From positions 56,329 through 120,328 of the forward strand of contig JADLHM010000149.1 of NCBI GenBank assembly GCA_020848745.1: a DNA stretch of 64,000 nt, given 5' to 3'. This DNA comes from Deltaproteobacteria bacterium. Lineage in GTDB: Bacteria; Desulfobacterota; Binatia; UTPRO1. Positions 37,245 through 46,386 of this stretch are shown here, piece after piece; position 1 is the first letter of the stretch; each line of letters opens with the position of its first letter. Below the pieces are notes generated by a model. The model searched no databases and was not told the origin of the DNA. It saw nothing but the letters and a program-made list of their open reading frames with translations. A program made the position numbers and the translations under genes.

Positions 37245-38540
37245 TCAGAGACGGACGATGTTCCCGCCGATGAAGTCGCGCAGCGCGTTCCGCGTGTCGA
37301 CGATCATCGGCGCCAGATGGACGATCTCGGGGTAGTTGAAGCAGCTATGGTCGGTGAGCAGCACGACGCAGTCCGTCCCGGCCTCCAGCGCCGCCCGCAC
37401 GGGCACGTCGCTCATCTCCATGCCCTCCTCGCGGATGGTCGGCGCGTAGGGATCGCTGTAGGTGACCTTCGCTCCCTTATCGAGGAGCATCTTGATCACG
37501 TGCAGCGCCGGCGACTCGCGCACGTCGTTCACGTCGCGCTTGTACGCAACCCCGAGGACGTGGATGCGCGAGTTCCGCACCGCCTTGCCGTCGTTGTTGA
37601 GCGCGTCGGTCACCTTGTCGACGACAAACTTCGGCATCGACTCGTTGATCTGGCCGGCGAGCTCGATGAAGCGCGGCTCGAAGCCGTTCATCTTGGCTTT
37701 CCAGCCGAGATAGAACGGGTCGATCGGGATGCAATGCCCGCCGAGGCCGGGGCCGGGGTAGAACGGCATGAAGCCGAACGGCTTGGTCGCCGCGGCGTCG
37801 ATCACCTCCCAGACGTTGATGCCGAGCTTCGCCGACATCAGCGCCAGCTCGTTCACGAGGCCGATGTTCACGCTGCGGAACGTGTTCTCGAGGAGCTTCA
37901 CCATTTCGGCGACGCGCGTGGACGAGACCGGCACCACCGAGTCGATGCTCTGCTCGTAGAGCGCCTTCGCCACCTGCGTGCAGTGTGCGGTGACGCCGCC
38001 CACGACCTTCGGGATGTTGCGCGTCTGGTACCGCTTGTTGCCGGGATCGATGCGCTCCGGCGAGAAGGCCAGGAAGAAGTCGTGGCCGACCTCGAGGCCG
38101 GCCTCCTCGAGCGCCGGGAGCACCACCTCGTCGGTCGTGCCGGGATAGGTCGTCGACTCCAGGATCACCAGCTGATCCGGGCGGATGTACTTCTTGATCT
38201 CCGCGACCGCGGCCAGGATGAACGTCATGTCCGGATCCTTGGTCTTCCGCAGCGGCGTCGGCACGCAGATGTTGATCGTGTCGCAGTCCGCGATGACGGA
38301 GAAGTCGCTGGTCGCCGCGAGGCGCCCGGTCGCGACCAGCGACGCGATCTCCTCGTCGGCCGTGTCGACGATGTACGACTTGCCCGCATTGACGGCGTCG
38401 ACCTTGCGCTGGTCGACGTCGATACCGACGGCCCGAAAGCCGGCGCGCGCGAACTCGATGGCGAGCGGCAGTCCGACGTAGCCGAGACCGATGACGCCGG
38501 TACGCGCCTTGCGTCCGCGAATCTTGTCCAACAACTCCAT
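37245..38540 (-). CDS. UDP-N-acetylhexosamine/hexose 6-dehydrogenase (WbpA-like)
   Basis: A 431-residue nucleotide-sugar dehydrogenase. The NAD motif is GVIGLGYVGLPLAIEFA, the catalytic Cys lies in GLGGHCIPIDPFYL, and NELALMSAKLGINVWEVIDAAATKPFGF is typical of the WbpA/TviB/WecC branch. It oxidises C6 of a UDP-sugar to a uronic acid, supplying an acidic sugar for the polymer. The ATG is preceded by an excellent AAGGAGG. The WbpA-type length and motifs favour UDP-N-acetylglucosamine over UDP-glucose, but this is not decisive. Confidence 0.88.
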   Translation of the reverse strand: MELLDKIRGRKARTGVIGLGYVGLPLAIEFARAGFRAVGIDVDQRKVDAVNAGKSYIVDTADEEIASLVATGRLAATSDFSVIADCDTINICVPTPLRKTKDPDMTFILAAVAEIKKYIRPDQLVILESTTYPGTTDEVVLPALEEAGLEVGHDFFLAFSPERIDPGNKRYQTRNIPKVVGGVTAHCTQVAKALYEQSIDSVVPVSSTRVAEMVKLLENTFRSVNIGLVNELALMSAKLGINVWEVIDAAATKPFGFMPFYPGPGLGGHCIPIDPFYLGWKAKMNGFEPRFIELAGQINESMPKFVVDKVTDALNNDGKAVRNSRIHVLGVAYKRDVNDVRESPALHVIKMLLDKGAKVTYSDPYAPTIREEGMEMSDVPVRAALEAGTDCVVLLTDHSCFNYPEIVHLAPMIVDTRNALRDFIGGNIVRL

Positions 38541-38608
38541 GGAAGCCTCCTTGGGGATCGACGGCCGGAACCGTCACGATAGAGGAAAGGGGTCGCGCCG
38601 ACGACCGC

Positions 38609-38627
38609 AAAAACGCGCGCGGCGCGT
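38609..38627 (-). terminator. possible weak terminator after the COG0523 gene
   Basis: On the minus strand ACGCG-CCGCG-CGCGT forms a 5-bp stem (38627-38613) followed by TTTTT. The stem is short, so termination would be partial. It lies in the 111-bp gap between the GTPase gene and the UDP-sugar dehydrogenase gene, the widest break in this part of the series. Confidence 0.4.
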
Positions 38628-38651
38628 CCTATAGCAAGAGCACGGGCGGGC

Positions 38652-39587
38652 TCACCGCTCGCAAGCGGCGAGCGCCGCCACGACGGCGTCGCGATGGCGG
38701 TCGACGCCGCGGCCGATGAAGACGGCCTGGGTCTCGACGTCGTCCTCGAGCTTCACCCAGCCGAGATCGACGCGGCCGCACGTCACGTTGAAGACGCGGT
38801 GCCAATCGCGATCGACGAGGCGGACGAGACCCTTGGCCCGGATCACGTCCGGCGGCAGCGCGTGAAGCAGCCGCTCGAACGCGACCTGCTCCAGCGGACG
38901 GCGGCCACGGTAGGCGAACGATCCGAATCCGTCGCGGGCGAGGTGCGCGGACGTCGCCGGCGGTACGCCCGCGACGCGCGCCCGGTGGCCGGCAATGTCG
39001 GTCGCGAAGAGCACGTCGGCGTCCACGGCGCCATGCAGGCTCACGAACTGGAGCGCGCGCGGGTTCAAGCGCGCGAGCCGCGCCCGCACCCGCGCCAGCG
39101 TCTCCGGCCCGGCCAGGTCGGTCTTGCTCACGACGAGGAAGTCGGCGGCCGCGATCTGCGCCGCCGCGACCTCGGTTTCGTCGAGGAAGCGCTCGACGTG
39201 CGCGGCATCCACGACCGTGATGACGGCGTCGAGCTGGAGCCCGGCGTTCTTCACCCGGTACGCGAGCGGCTCGGGGTCGGCGAGACCGGTCGATTCGATC
39301 ACGATCAGATCGGGCCGCGCCGTCTCGATGATCTCCTGGATCGCCAGGTCGAATCGGTACTCGTCGATCGAGCAGCAGATGCAGCCGCTCGAAAGCTCCA
39401 CCATCTTCTCGACGTAGTTGAGGCCGGTGACGACCTTGCCGTCGACGCCGATCTCGCCGATCTCGTTCACGACGAGCGCGACGCGCTTTCCGGCGAGGCC
39501 GTGCGCCAACGCGTGGACGAGCAGCGTCGTCTTGCCGCTCCCCAGGAATCCCGTGACGACGTCGACCGCGACGTGCCGTGCCGACAT
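38652..39587 (-). CDS. COG0523 (CobW/P47K) family GTPase
   Basis: A 311-residue G3E GTPase. Walker A is GFLGSGKTTLL, the metal-binding CxCC is GCICCS, and the guanine-specificity motif is SKTDLAG. The C-terminal CobW domain (about 205-300) is present. Proteins of this family load zinc or other metals into target enzymes. Its location between an alkaline-phosphatase-superfamily gene and a dehydrogenase suggests metal supply to the metal-dependent transferases of the locus, which is inference. Confidence 0.88.
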   Translation of the reverse strand: MSARHVAVDVVTGFLGSGKTTLLVHALAHGLAGKRVALVVNEIGEIGVDGKVVTGLNYVEKMVELSSGCICCSIDEYRFDLAIQEIIETARPDLIVIESTGLADPEPLAYRVKNAGLQLDAVITVVDAAHVERFLDETEVAAAQIAAADFLVVSKTDLAGPETLARVRARLARLNPRALQFVSLHGAVDADVLFATDIAGHRARVAGVPPATSAHLARDGFGSFAYRGRRPLEQVAFERLLHALPPDVIRAKGLVRLVDRDWHRVFNVTCGRVDLGWVKLEDDVETQAVFIGRGVDRHRDAVVAALAACER

Positions 39588-39593
39588 GGCGCC

Positions 39594-40982
39594 CTACGCG
39601 ACGAGCGACGCGCCGATCATGTCGGCGGGGACGGTCTCGCCGAAGAGCCGCAGGATCGTCGGCGCGACGTCGTAGATCGAAAGATCGCCGAGGTCTCCCC
39701 TGAGCGGCGAGGCGCCGTCCAGGGCGGCGAGCACGAACACTCCGAACCAGTCGTGGTTGGCTTCGTCGGGGCCGGTGTCGTTCTCGAACGTATGGATCCC
39801 GCCCATGCCGACCGCGCCCACGGAACGCCACGCGAGGTCCCCGAAGTAGACGATCAGGTCGGGCGCGACGCCGCGCACCTCGCGGTAGATCTCCTGCGGC
39901 CGGAACGCGCGCGATCCGAGCGGTCGGCCGCGGTGGTCGGTGATCGCGGCGATGCCGGCGATGAGCTCGTCGCGCACCCGTTCGTAGTCGCCGGGCTCCA
40001 CGAGCCCCTCGGGCTCGCGCCCTTTCACGTTCATGAAGCAGCGGCCGTAGTAGCCGCCGTCGCCCCAGGCTCGCGTGCGGCTCCAGTCGATCGCCACCTG
40101 GCCGATCGGCGTCGGCGCGGAGGGCGGATTGCGCAGCGTGAGGTAGCTCTCGCGAATCAGCCACTCGTTGAAACAGATGCCGCCGTCCATGCGCTTCGAC
40201 CCGTGGTCGGACACCACGAGCACGATCGTGTCGCGCGGCACGAGCTCGAGGAGCGCCGCGAGCTCGCCGTCGAGGTGGCGATAATAGTCGCGAATCGCGG
40301 TCTCGAAGGGGTTGCCGGGCTCGTACTTGTGGTGTTCCGGGTCCATGGAGCTCCAGAACCCGTGATGCAGTCGATCGAGGCCCATCTCGACGAGCATGAA
40401 GAAGTCCCAGGGATGGGTCTTGGCGAGGTGGCGCGCGACCGCCCAGTGCTTGCGGGTCTTCGCGTACACGCGCTCGAGGAGGGCGTGTTTGTCGGCCGTT
40501 CGGAAATCGTCGACGTCGAGAACGTAGCCGCCGGAAGCCGCCTCGACCTCGGCCTTCAGGCTCGCCGGGTAGGTGTAGGTCGCTTTGGTCGACGGCGTGA
40601 GGAAACACGTCACCATGTCGCCGACGATCGGCCGCGGCGGGTAGGTTTGCGGCACGCCGAGGACGATCGAGCGCTTGCCGCTCGCGCCGAGCAGGTCCCA
40701 CGACCTCGGCGCCGTCACGTGCGTCGAGTTGGCGAATGCGTAGCCGTCGTAGGAGTGGTCCTTGCGGTTGCGGAACCCGTAGCAGCCGAGTTGGCCCGGG
40801 TCCCTGCTCGCCATCATCGCGGTCCAGGCGGGCACCGTGATCGGCGGGTTCGTGCTGAGGAGGCGGCCGTGCGCGCCGCGCTCGAGGAGGCCGGCGAGCG
40901 TCGGCATCTCGCGCCGGAAGACGTCGAAGACCAGACGCGGCGGCGCCGAGTCCAGCCCGACCACGAGAACCCTGCGACCCAC
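39594..40982 (-). CDS. alkaline-phosphatase-superfamily phosphodiesterase-like protein
   Basis: A 462-residue protein from GTG 40982, which is preceded by a very strong GGGGGGAGGG ribosome-binding site. It starts GRRVLVVGLDSAPPRLVFDVF. The nucleophile position is T49 in NPPITVPAWTAMMAS; metal motifs occur at FFMLVEMGLDRLHHGFW and VLVVSDHGSKRMDGG. No signal peptide or membrane helix is visible. It is similar in kind to the 32081-33760 product. The substrate is unknown; it may act on nucleotide sugars or lipid-linked intermediates. Confidence 0.75.
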   Translation of the reverse strand: MGRRVLVVGLDSAPPRLVFDVFRREMPTLAGLLERGAHGRLLSTNPPITVPAWTAMMASRDPGQLGCYGFRNRKDHSYDGYAFANSTHVTAPRSWDLLGASGKRSIVLGVPQTYPPRPIVGDMVTCFLTPSTKATYTYPASLKAEVEAASGGYVLDVDDFRTADKHALLERVYAKTRKHWAVARHLAKTHPWDFFMLVEMGLDRLHHGFWSSMDPEHHKYEPGNPFETAIRDYYRHLDGELAALLELVPRDTIVLVVSDHGSKRMDGGICFNEWLIRESYLTLRNPPSAPTPIGQVAIDWSRTRAWGDGGYYGRCFMNVKGREPEGLVEPGDYERVRDELIAGIAAITDHRGRPLGSRAFRPQEIYREVRGVAPDLIVYFGDLAWRSVGAVGMGGIHTFENDTGPDEANHDWFGVFVLAALDGASPLRGDLGDLSIYDVAPTILRLFGETVPADMIGASLVA

Positions 40983-41004
40983 GTACCCTCCCCCCGAGCG
41001 GACG

Positions 41005-42342
41005 TCAGGACGTTCCCGGCCGCCGCAAGCGCGCACTCGTCGCCATGAGGAGCCGAGCATAGCGCGCGAGATCGTCCGCGCCCACCAGGACCGTGTCCCG
41101 CACCCGCCATCCCGACTCCCGGACGAACACGGCGAGCAGGATGCCGGCCGCGAGCGAATACGAGATCGCGGTCGAGAGCGCCGCGCCGACGATTCCGAAG
41201 CGCGGACTCAGGACCAGGTTCGAGCCGGCGTTCACGGCGAGCGCGACGCCGGCGGCGACGATGTTGATCTGCTGCCGGTTCCGGCTCGTGAAGTTGCGGC
41301 TCAGGATCTGGTACAGCGAGATCATGATGATGCCCGGCAGCATCATGAACATCGGCGGGATCGCCGGGGCGTAGCGGCTGCCGTAGAAGAGGACCATCAG
41401 CTGGCTGCCGACGCCGGCATAGAAGACGGCCGCGACGAGCGTCGCGAAGAGCGTGTGCCGGCACGTGACGGCGGTTCGCTCGTGCGCCGCCTGATCCGGC
41501 GAGCCCGCGAGCTTCGGGAAGATGACGGTGCCGATCGCGTCGGGAATCTGCAGGATCGGGTTCGTCATGTTGACCGCGATCGAGTAGAACGCGACCTGCT
41601 CCGGGCTCAGGAGGAGCGCGATCAGGTAGAGGTCGATGCGATAGTGGAGATGGGCGGCGAGCGTTTGGACGTACGACTTGGCGCCGAAGCCGAGCGTGCC
41701 GCGCCCGACTTGCCGATCCCAGCGGAACCCGAACGGCGCGACGCGATGGCACTGCATCAGCAGCCAGAGATTGCAGACCGCCAGCACCGAGACCTGCGAT
41801 ATGAGTGCGGCCCAGAGCTTGCCGTGGGCGAGTAGCAGCGCGGTCGCGATGCCGACGAAGCTCAGGATCGCCTTGATGATCGACTGCAGATTGTATGCGT
41901 TGAACGCCTCGACCGCCTGCAGGATCGCCATGAAATAGCTCTCGATCAGCAGGAACGGCACCAGCACGAGCGCCAGCCAGACGTACGACGAGGGCGCGCC
42001 GTCGGTAAACGGGTCGATGATCCAGTGCCCGGCGAAGTAGCACGTCGTGAGCAGGGCGAGCGACACGACGAGCGTCAGAACGAGCGAATTCGACGCGACG
42101 GTCGACACCGGCACCTTGGCCCGCCGCACGTAGTAGACGTTCGCTTGCGCCACACCCATCTTCGCGAACGTCACGAGCGTCTGCGGCAGGGTGATCAGCA
42201 ACGTAAAGAGGCCGCGGTCGTGCGGACCGAGCACGCGCGCCGTGATGATCCCGGTGCCGAAGCCGAAGACGACGAGCATGAACCGGGAGCCGATCAGCCC
42301 GGCGATATCGAGCAACATGTTGCCGCTCGCCTTGCGCTTCAT
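41005..42342 (-). CDS. Wzx-type polysaccharide flippase
   Basis: A 445-residue protein with 12 or more hydrophobic helices. The N-terminal region has VVFGFGTGIITARVLGPHDRGLF and the middle has YSIAVNMTNPILQIPDAIGTVIFPKL, both typical of the polysaccharide-transport branch of the MOP superfamily. It would flip undecaprenyl-linked repeat units to the periplasm for the Wzy proteins encoded in the same series. Its start overlaps the upstream stop (ATGA). Confidence 0.88.
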   Translation of the reverse strand: MKRKASGNMLLDIAGLIGSRFMLVVFGFGTGIITARVLGPHDRGLFTLLITLPQTLVTFAKMGVAQANVYYVRRAKVPVSTVASNSLVLTLVVSLALLTTCYFAGHWIIDPFTDGAPSSYVWLALVLVPFLLIESYFMAILQAVEAFNAYNLQSIIKAILSFVGIATALLLAHGKLWAALISQVSVLAVCNLWLLMQCHRVAPFGFRWDRQVGRGTLGFGAKSYVQTLAAHLHYRIDLYLIALLLSPEQVAFYSIAVNMTNPILQIPDAIGTVIFPKLAGSPDQAAHERTAVTCRHTLFATLVAAVFYAGVGSQLMVLFYGSRYAPAIPPMFMMLPGIIMISLYQILSRNFTSRNRQQINIVAAGVALAVNAGSNLVLSPRFGIVGAALSTAISYSLAAGILLAVFVRESGWRVRDTVLVGADDLARYARLLMATSARLRRPGTS

Positions 42343-44273
42343 GATCCGCTCGCCGCCGGCGCCGCTCCGTGGTTGGCGACGACCGGCCTGAAGCGCGGCG
42401 GCAGCTTGTAGACGGCGCCGCTCGGCCCGTCCGCCACTTTCTCCGCTTCGGCGAGGAGTTCGTCCCAGAGACGGGTCACGCGCTCACCGACCGGATTGGC
42501 GGCGGCTCGCTCCTCCTCCGGCTCGCGCACGACGTGCGTGACGCCGTAGGGCGCGAGCGCCGCCGCGAGGTCGCCCACGCCGGCGAGGCGGCGGTAGTCG
42601 ATGGCGCCCTGCTCGAGGGGGCTCGCCAGGGTGAAGGGCCGCAGGATGTGGTAGGGATGCGGAATCATCGCGAGTATGAGCACGTTGCCGTCCGCCGGCA
42701 CCTCGCGGTTCACGAGATCCCAGAGCGGATAGCGGCGCTCGTAGCGGCGGAGGAAGGCGTCTTCGGAGAGTCGTCCGACCGCGACGCGGAAGCTGTCGGG
42801 CGCCAGCGGAGCCGCCACGCGGAAGGCCGTCCCCCCCTGCCAGAGGGCCGTCGCCGCGAACACGGCCGTCACGGCGCGGCGCGCGCGCGGTCCCAGGTCG
42901 GCGAGCGTACGGAGGGCGTACACGGCGACCACCAGGACGAGCGCCAGCGCCGGATGGATGTATCGCGGATGCGCCCACACGCCGAGGACGACGATCGCGC
43001 CGTACCCGAGCCCGACTCCGGCGAGAATCCACGCCCGCGGGTCGCGACGCACCAGCACGACCGCCGGAGCGAACGCGAGCAGGAACGGCCCGACGTCGTA
43101 CGCGAAGCGGCCGACGTTCTCGAACGCGTACGGCGCCATCGTCGCGTCCCACGGGAAGCGCAACGCTTCGCGCCACGAGCCGTACGCCCCCCCGCCGCGC
43201 TTCTGGGCGTGGGTTTGCCGGTAGGCCGCGTAGTAGTCGTCGAGCCCGCGCGCGGCCTCGGCGCTCCAGTATCGACCGCCGAAGACGCCGTAGCCGAACG
43301 GGAAGATGGGGTTCCCGGTCGCGACCGCGTTCCGCAGATAACACGGCGACGCGACCAGCATCGCCACGAGCCCGAATCCGATCGTCGCGCGCAGCGCGGG
43401 ACCGATCCCGCCGCGGGCGAGCGCGGTCGCGAGGATCACCACCCCGAGCAGCGCCGGCGCGAGCACCCCCATGAGCTTCGTCCCGGCGGCGAATCCGCCC
43501 ATGACGGCTGCGAGCGCGAGCCAACTGCGATGGTCGGACTCGCGCCACGCGAGCACGCCGATCGTCGCGGCCACCACGTAGAGCGTGAGCGCGAACTCGA
43601 CCCAGGCGCGAACCATCAGGGTCGCGGTGAAGGGCATGCAGAAGAAGAGCAGCGCCGCCCATGCTCCGACCGTCCGCCCGAAGGCGCGGCGCCCGAGCGC
43701 GAACACCGCGGCGGTCGCCAGCACGCCGAACGCGACGTTCACGAAGCGCGCCAGCACGTCGCCCCGCAGCACGAAGGCCGCGGTGAAGAGCATGTTGACG
43801 AGGTACTGCATGTACCCCCAGAAGCTCCACGGCGTCGGCACGAAGCCGCCGGACTCCGCGAAGAGGCGGGGGTACACGAGCTGATACTTCGTCTGGTCGC
43901 CCCCGACCGCCGGCGCCATGACGAGCACGCACTCGATCGCGAGGAGCCCGGATGCGAGGACCACCGCCACACGGGCGCCCGCCGGGGCGGCCGCGGCGAA
44001 GCGACCGGCCGCGCGCAGCCCGCGCGCGACACCGCTCACGGCCTCGCGTCGACCGATCCACGCCGCCGCCGCTCCCGCGGACACGAGCGTCGGCAGCCGG
44101 AGAACGCCGAGGATCCCGAGCGCCAACGTCGCATACGCGAGCAGGCCGAAGCCGAGGCCGAGGGCGAAGATCGCCTCCTCAGCGCCGTCGGCGAACGGCA
44201 CCCCGCGCAGGCAGCGCCGCCCGACGCCGTACAGGACGACGAGCAACGCGATCAGGATGACGGCGTCGAGCAT
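42339..44273 (-). CDS. polytopic membrane glycosyltransferase (GT-C/ArnT-like)
   Basis: A 644-residue integral membrane protein with about 11-13 helices and a C-terminal soluble part of about 160 residues. GGDQTKYQLVYPRLFAESGGF in the first large loop provides the acidic motif expected of a GT-C enzyme using a polyprenyl-phosphate sugar. The first helix follows directly from ATG 44273. The two DPM1-like enzymes in the window could make its donor. The acceptor is unknown, and it is also possible that it is a polymer-modifying rather than a chain-building enzyme. Confidence 0.75.
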   Translation of the reverse strand: MLDAVILIALLVVLYGVGRRCLRGVPFADGAEEAIFALGLGFGLLAYATLALGILGVLRLPTLVSAGAAAAWIGRREAVSGVARGLRAAGRFAAAAPAGARVAVVLASGLLAIECVLVMAPAVGGDQTKYQLVYPRLFAESGGFVPTPWSFWGYMQYLVNMLFTAAFVLRGDVLARFVNVAFGVLATAAVFALGRRAFGRTVGAWAALLFFCMPFTATLMVRAWVEFALTLYVVAATIGVLAWRESDHRSWLALAAVMGGFAAGTKLMGVLAPALLGVVILATALARGGIGPALRATIGFGLVAMLVASPCYLRNAVATGNPIFPFGYGVFGGRYWSAEAARGLDDYYAAYRQTHAQKRGGGAYGSWREALRFPWDATMAPYAFENVGRFAYDVGPFLLAFAPAVVLVRRDPRAWILAGVGLGYGAIVVLGVWAHPRYIHPALALVLVVAVYALRTLADLGPRARRAVTAVFAATALWQGGTAFRVAAPLAPDSFRVAVGRLSEDAFLRRYERRYPLWDLVNREVPADGNVLILAMIPHPYHILRPFTLASPLEQGAIDYRRLAGVGDLAAALAPYGVTHVVREPEEERAAANPVGERVTRLWDELLAEAEKVADGPSGAVYKLPPRFRPVVANHGAAPAASGS

Positions 44274-44380
44274 CAGCTCAGATAGCTTGCCGCGTAGACA
44301 GCGTACACAAGGGCCGCCCATCCGAGCAGCGCGAGCACGAGCGGCCAGGACGGCCGGGGGTTGGAAGCGTCAGTAGACAT
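44273..44380 (-). CDS. 35-residue single-helix membrane micro-protein
   Basis: A small frame between two operon genes encodes MSTDASNPRPSWPLVLALLG followed by WAALVYAVYAASYLS. It has a short polar N terminus and one clear transmembrane helix. Its start lies 11 bp inside the end of the methyltransferase-like gene, and its TGA overlaps the ATG of the next gene by one base (TGATG). That spacing is what translational coupling would produce, and it explains how the frame continues between two tightly packed genes. No ribosome-binding site is visible and I recognise no family, so confidence is moderate. Confidence 0.5.
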   Translation of the reverse strand: MSTDASNPRPSWPLVLALLGWAALVYAVYAASYLS

Positions 44381-44930
44381 GGGGCACGAGGCGGGAGGTG
44401 CGCGAGGCGTAGGCGGCGTACTCGGGGCATCGCGCCGCCAGAGCGCGCTCCTCGATCTCGATGCGATGGACGACTGCGGCGAGGAAGAGGCCGCTCAGCG
44501 CGAGCGTCCAGCGCGCGGCGAGAACGAGCGGCAGCCCGAACGCCAGCGCCAGCTCGGCGAGGTACATCGGATGGCGGATCCGTCCGTACCAGCCGCGATC
44601 GATCAGACGCGCAGGCTCGACCGGAGCGACGAGCGGGCCGAGCTGATCGCCGAGCGCGCGACCGGCGCGGCGGTACCCGTGGACGCCCGCGGCAGCCAGC
44701 GCGGCGCCCGCGAGCTGCCACGCAGCGGCGGGGCGGCCGTGCAGCCACCATTCCACCGGCGCCGCCAGCAGGAGCAGGTAGAAGAGCGCGTGATGCCGCC
44801 GCACGAGCGCGAGGTCCGCGGCGCTCGCGACGAGGTGGCGCGGGGCACGCGCCGCCTCGGGGTCGACGAAGCGCACGAAGAGCGCCGCCAGCGTCGCGAG
44901 ATGGGCGGCGAGCGGCCAGAACCCGATCAG
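44370..44930 (-). CDS. isoprenylcysteine methyltransferase-like membrane protein
   Basis: About 186 residues with five hydrophobic helices. The signature GWYGRIRHPMYLAELALAFG is the ICMT/PEMT-type cofactor and lipid-binding motif, followed by the basic IEIEERAL region. It likely methylates or otherwise modifies a lipid or isoprenoid in the inner membrane. No ATG, GTG or TTG fits the N terminus; the first codon in position is CTG 44930, whose overlap with the upstream stop (CTGA) mirrors the ATGA, GTGA and TTGA overlaps elsewhere. An internal GTG (about 19 codons in) would remove the first helix. Confidence 0.65.
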   Translation of the reverse strand: MIGFWPLAAHLATLAALFVRFVDPEAARAPRHLVASAADLALVRRHHALFYLLLLAAPVEWWLHGRPAAAWQLAGAALAAAGVHGYRRAGRALGDQLGPLVAPVEPARLIDRGWYGRIRHPMYLAELALAFGLPLVLAARWTLALSGLFLAAVVHRIEIEERALAARCPEYAAYASRTSRLVPHVY

Positions 44931-45541
44931 GCGCCGTCCTCCGGACTGGCTTTCAGGCGGAGCGCGGGGGCCGCAACACGCGCGCACGCGATCTCGACGG
45001 CGCACCACACCGCGACGGCTCCTACCACCAGCGCGGCCTCGCGCGCCAGGACGAGAACGGTCGGCCAACCGAGGAGGCTCCCGAGGAAACCCGCGCGCGT
45101 AAGCCCGTCGATGTGGATCTCCCGGAAAATGGCGACCGGCGCGATGTAGTATGCGTCGGAGAACGGCCACAGGAACTGCGCCCCCTCGGGAGGGCGCGAG
45201 TCGATGGTCAGCCAGTCGAGCAGGAGATGCGAGCCGTACGCAACCGCGAACGCGAGGGCCGTCGGCAGGAACCGCTTCCCTCGCAGGCTCCGCGCGACGA
45301 TCCCCGCCAGCGCGCCGAAGATCACGGCGGCGAGGATCGTGTGGCTGACGCCCCGGTGCACCAACCCGGGGCGTCCCACCACGAATCCGATCAGGAAATC
45401 GCAGTCGGGAAGATTCCCGATCACCATGAACGACACCGCGCGCCGCCACGCCCCCGCCGACGATCGGTCCCGGCTCGGGACGCGTCGCGCCGCGCGATGA
45501 ACGAGATAGCCCGCCGCCGCGTGCGCGATCGGCAGCGCCAT
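44927..45541 (-). CDS. DUF457/YdjM-like membrane metal-dependent hydrolase
   Basis: A 204-residue protein with four to five hydrophobic helices. It begins MALPIAHAAAGYLVHRAARR; the motifs MVIGNLPDCDFLIGF, LVHRGVSHTILAA and YGSHLLLDWLT supply Asp and His residues in the pattern of the DUF457 (YdjM) family. A hydrolytic role on a lipid-linked intermediate is often supposed for the family but not shown. It overlaps the next gene by four bases and is 9 bp after the glycosyltransferase. Confidence 0.8.
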   Translation of the reverse strand: MALPIAHAAAGYLVHRAARRVPSRDRSSAGAWRRAVSFMVIGNLPDCDFLIGFVVGRPGLVHRGVSHTILAAVIFGALAGIVARSLRGKRFLPTALAFAVAYGSHLLLDWLTIDSRPPEGAQFLWPFSDAYYIAPVAIFREIHIDGLTRAGFLGSLLGWPTVLVLAREAALVVGAVAVWCAVEIACARVAAPALRLKASPEDGA

Positions 45542-45550
45542 GGAGCCTCG

Positions 45551-46315
45551 TCAGTTTGCGGCGCGACGCTCGACCGGCTCGGCCACGTCGGCCGCCGCGG
45601 GCCGGATCGGCTCCACCACGCGCAGGCGCGGCGGCTTCTTCCGGAGCATGAAGCGCTTCTTCACGAGAAAGAACAGGTTGTAGAAGCCGTCGCGCCAGAT
45701 GTTGAGCTTCGATTCGCCGATGCGCGCGCCGTAATAGATCGGCATCTCGAGGCAGCGGATGCCCGGGTGGGTGAACGCCTCGATCTTGATCTCCTCGGAG
45801 AGCGCCATGCCGTTCGACGTGAGGTCGAGCTCCGGGAGGATTTCCTTCTTGAACATCCACATGCCCGACTGCGAGTCGATGATGAACTTGAAGTAGAGCG
45901 TCATCATCGCGCCCGAAAGGATCGCGTTCCCGAGGAGGCGGATCGGGCTCTTCACCTCGCCGCTCTTCGAGTACCAGCGGCGAGCGGTGATGAAGTCGAC
46001 CTTCTCCTCCAGCATCACGTACAGGAGAAGCGGCACGCTGTCCGGCGGGTAGGTTCCGTCGCCGTCCATCGTCACGATGATGTCGCCCTTGGCTGCGGCA
46101 TACCCCGCCTTGTGCGCGTAGCCGTAGCCCTTGCGGCTCTCCTTGACGACACGTGCTCCCGCCGCGGTCGCGACCTCGGCGGTCCGGTCGGTCGAGTTGT
46201 TGTCGACCACGACGACCTCGTCGATGATCGGCGGCATCTGCGCCATGACGGCCGCGATGCCGTCCTCCTCGTTGTGGCACGGAATGACCACGGAAATGCG
46301 CTTGCCTCTATACAT
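45551..46315 (-). CDS. family 2 glycosyltransferase, DPM1-like
   Basis: A 254-residue GT-A enzyme starting MYRGKRISVVIPCHNEEDGI behind a strong GGAGGT. It has DNNSTDRT, the DGDGTY catalytic motif, and no membrane domain beyond a hydrophobic stretch near residues 130-150. It is of the type that forms polyprenyl-phosphate sugars, which could feed the GT-C protein four genes downstream. The 71 bp upstream, to the radical SAM stop, shows no terminator. Confidence 0.88.
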   Translation of the reverse strand: MYRGKRISVVIPCHNEEDGIAAVMAQMPPIIDEVVVVDNNSTDRTAEVATAAGARVVKESRKGYGYAHKAGYAAAKGDIIVTMDGDGTYPPDSVPLLLYVMLEEKVDFITARRWYSKSGEVKSPIRLLGNAILSGAMMTLYFKFIIDSQSGMWMFKKEILPELDLTSNGMALSEEIKIEAFTHPGIRCLEMPIYYGARIGESKLNIWRDGFYNLFFLVKKRFMLRKKPPRLRVVEPIRPAAADVAEPVERRAAN

Positions 46316-46386
46316 GTGGGGACCTCCGGTCGAATGGGGTTTGTGAGGTGGGAGGGCCGCGGCCGCGGGCCGCGACCCTGTCGTGA

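Noticed and set aside
38694..41048. Very long antisense open frames, such as one of 784 codons opposite the GTPase and phosphodiesterase-like genes, and similar ones elsewhere
   Set aside because: They are Arg/Asp/Glu/His-rich mirrors of well-recognised genes, a common artefact of high GC content. None shows a domain motif.
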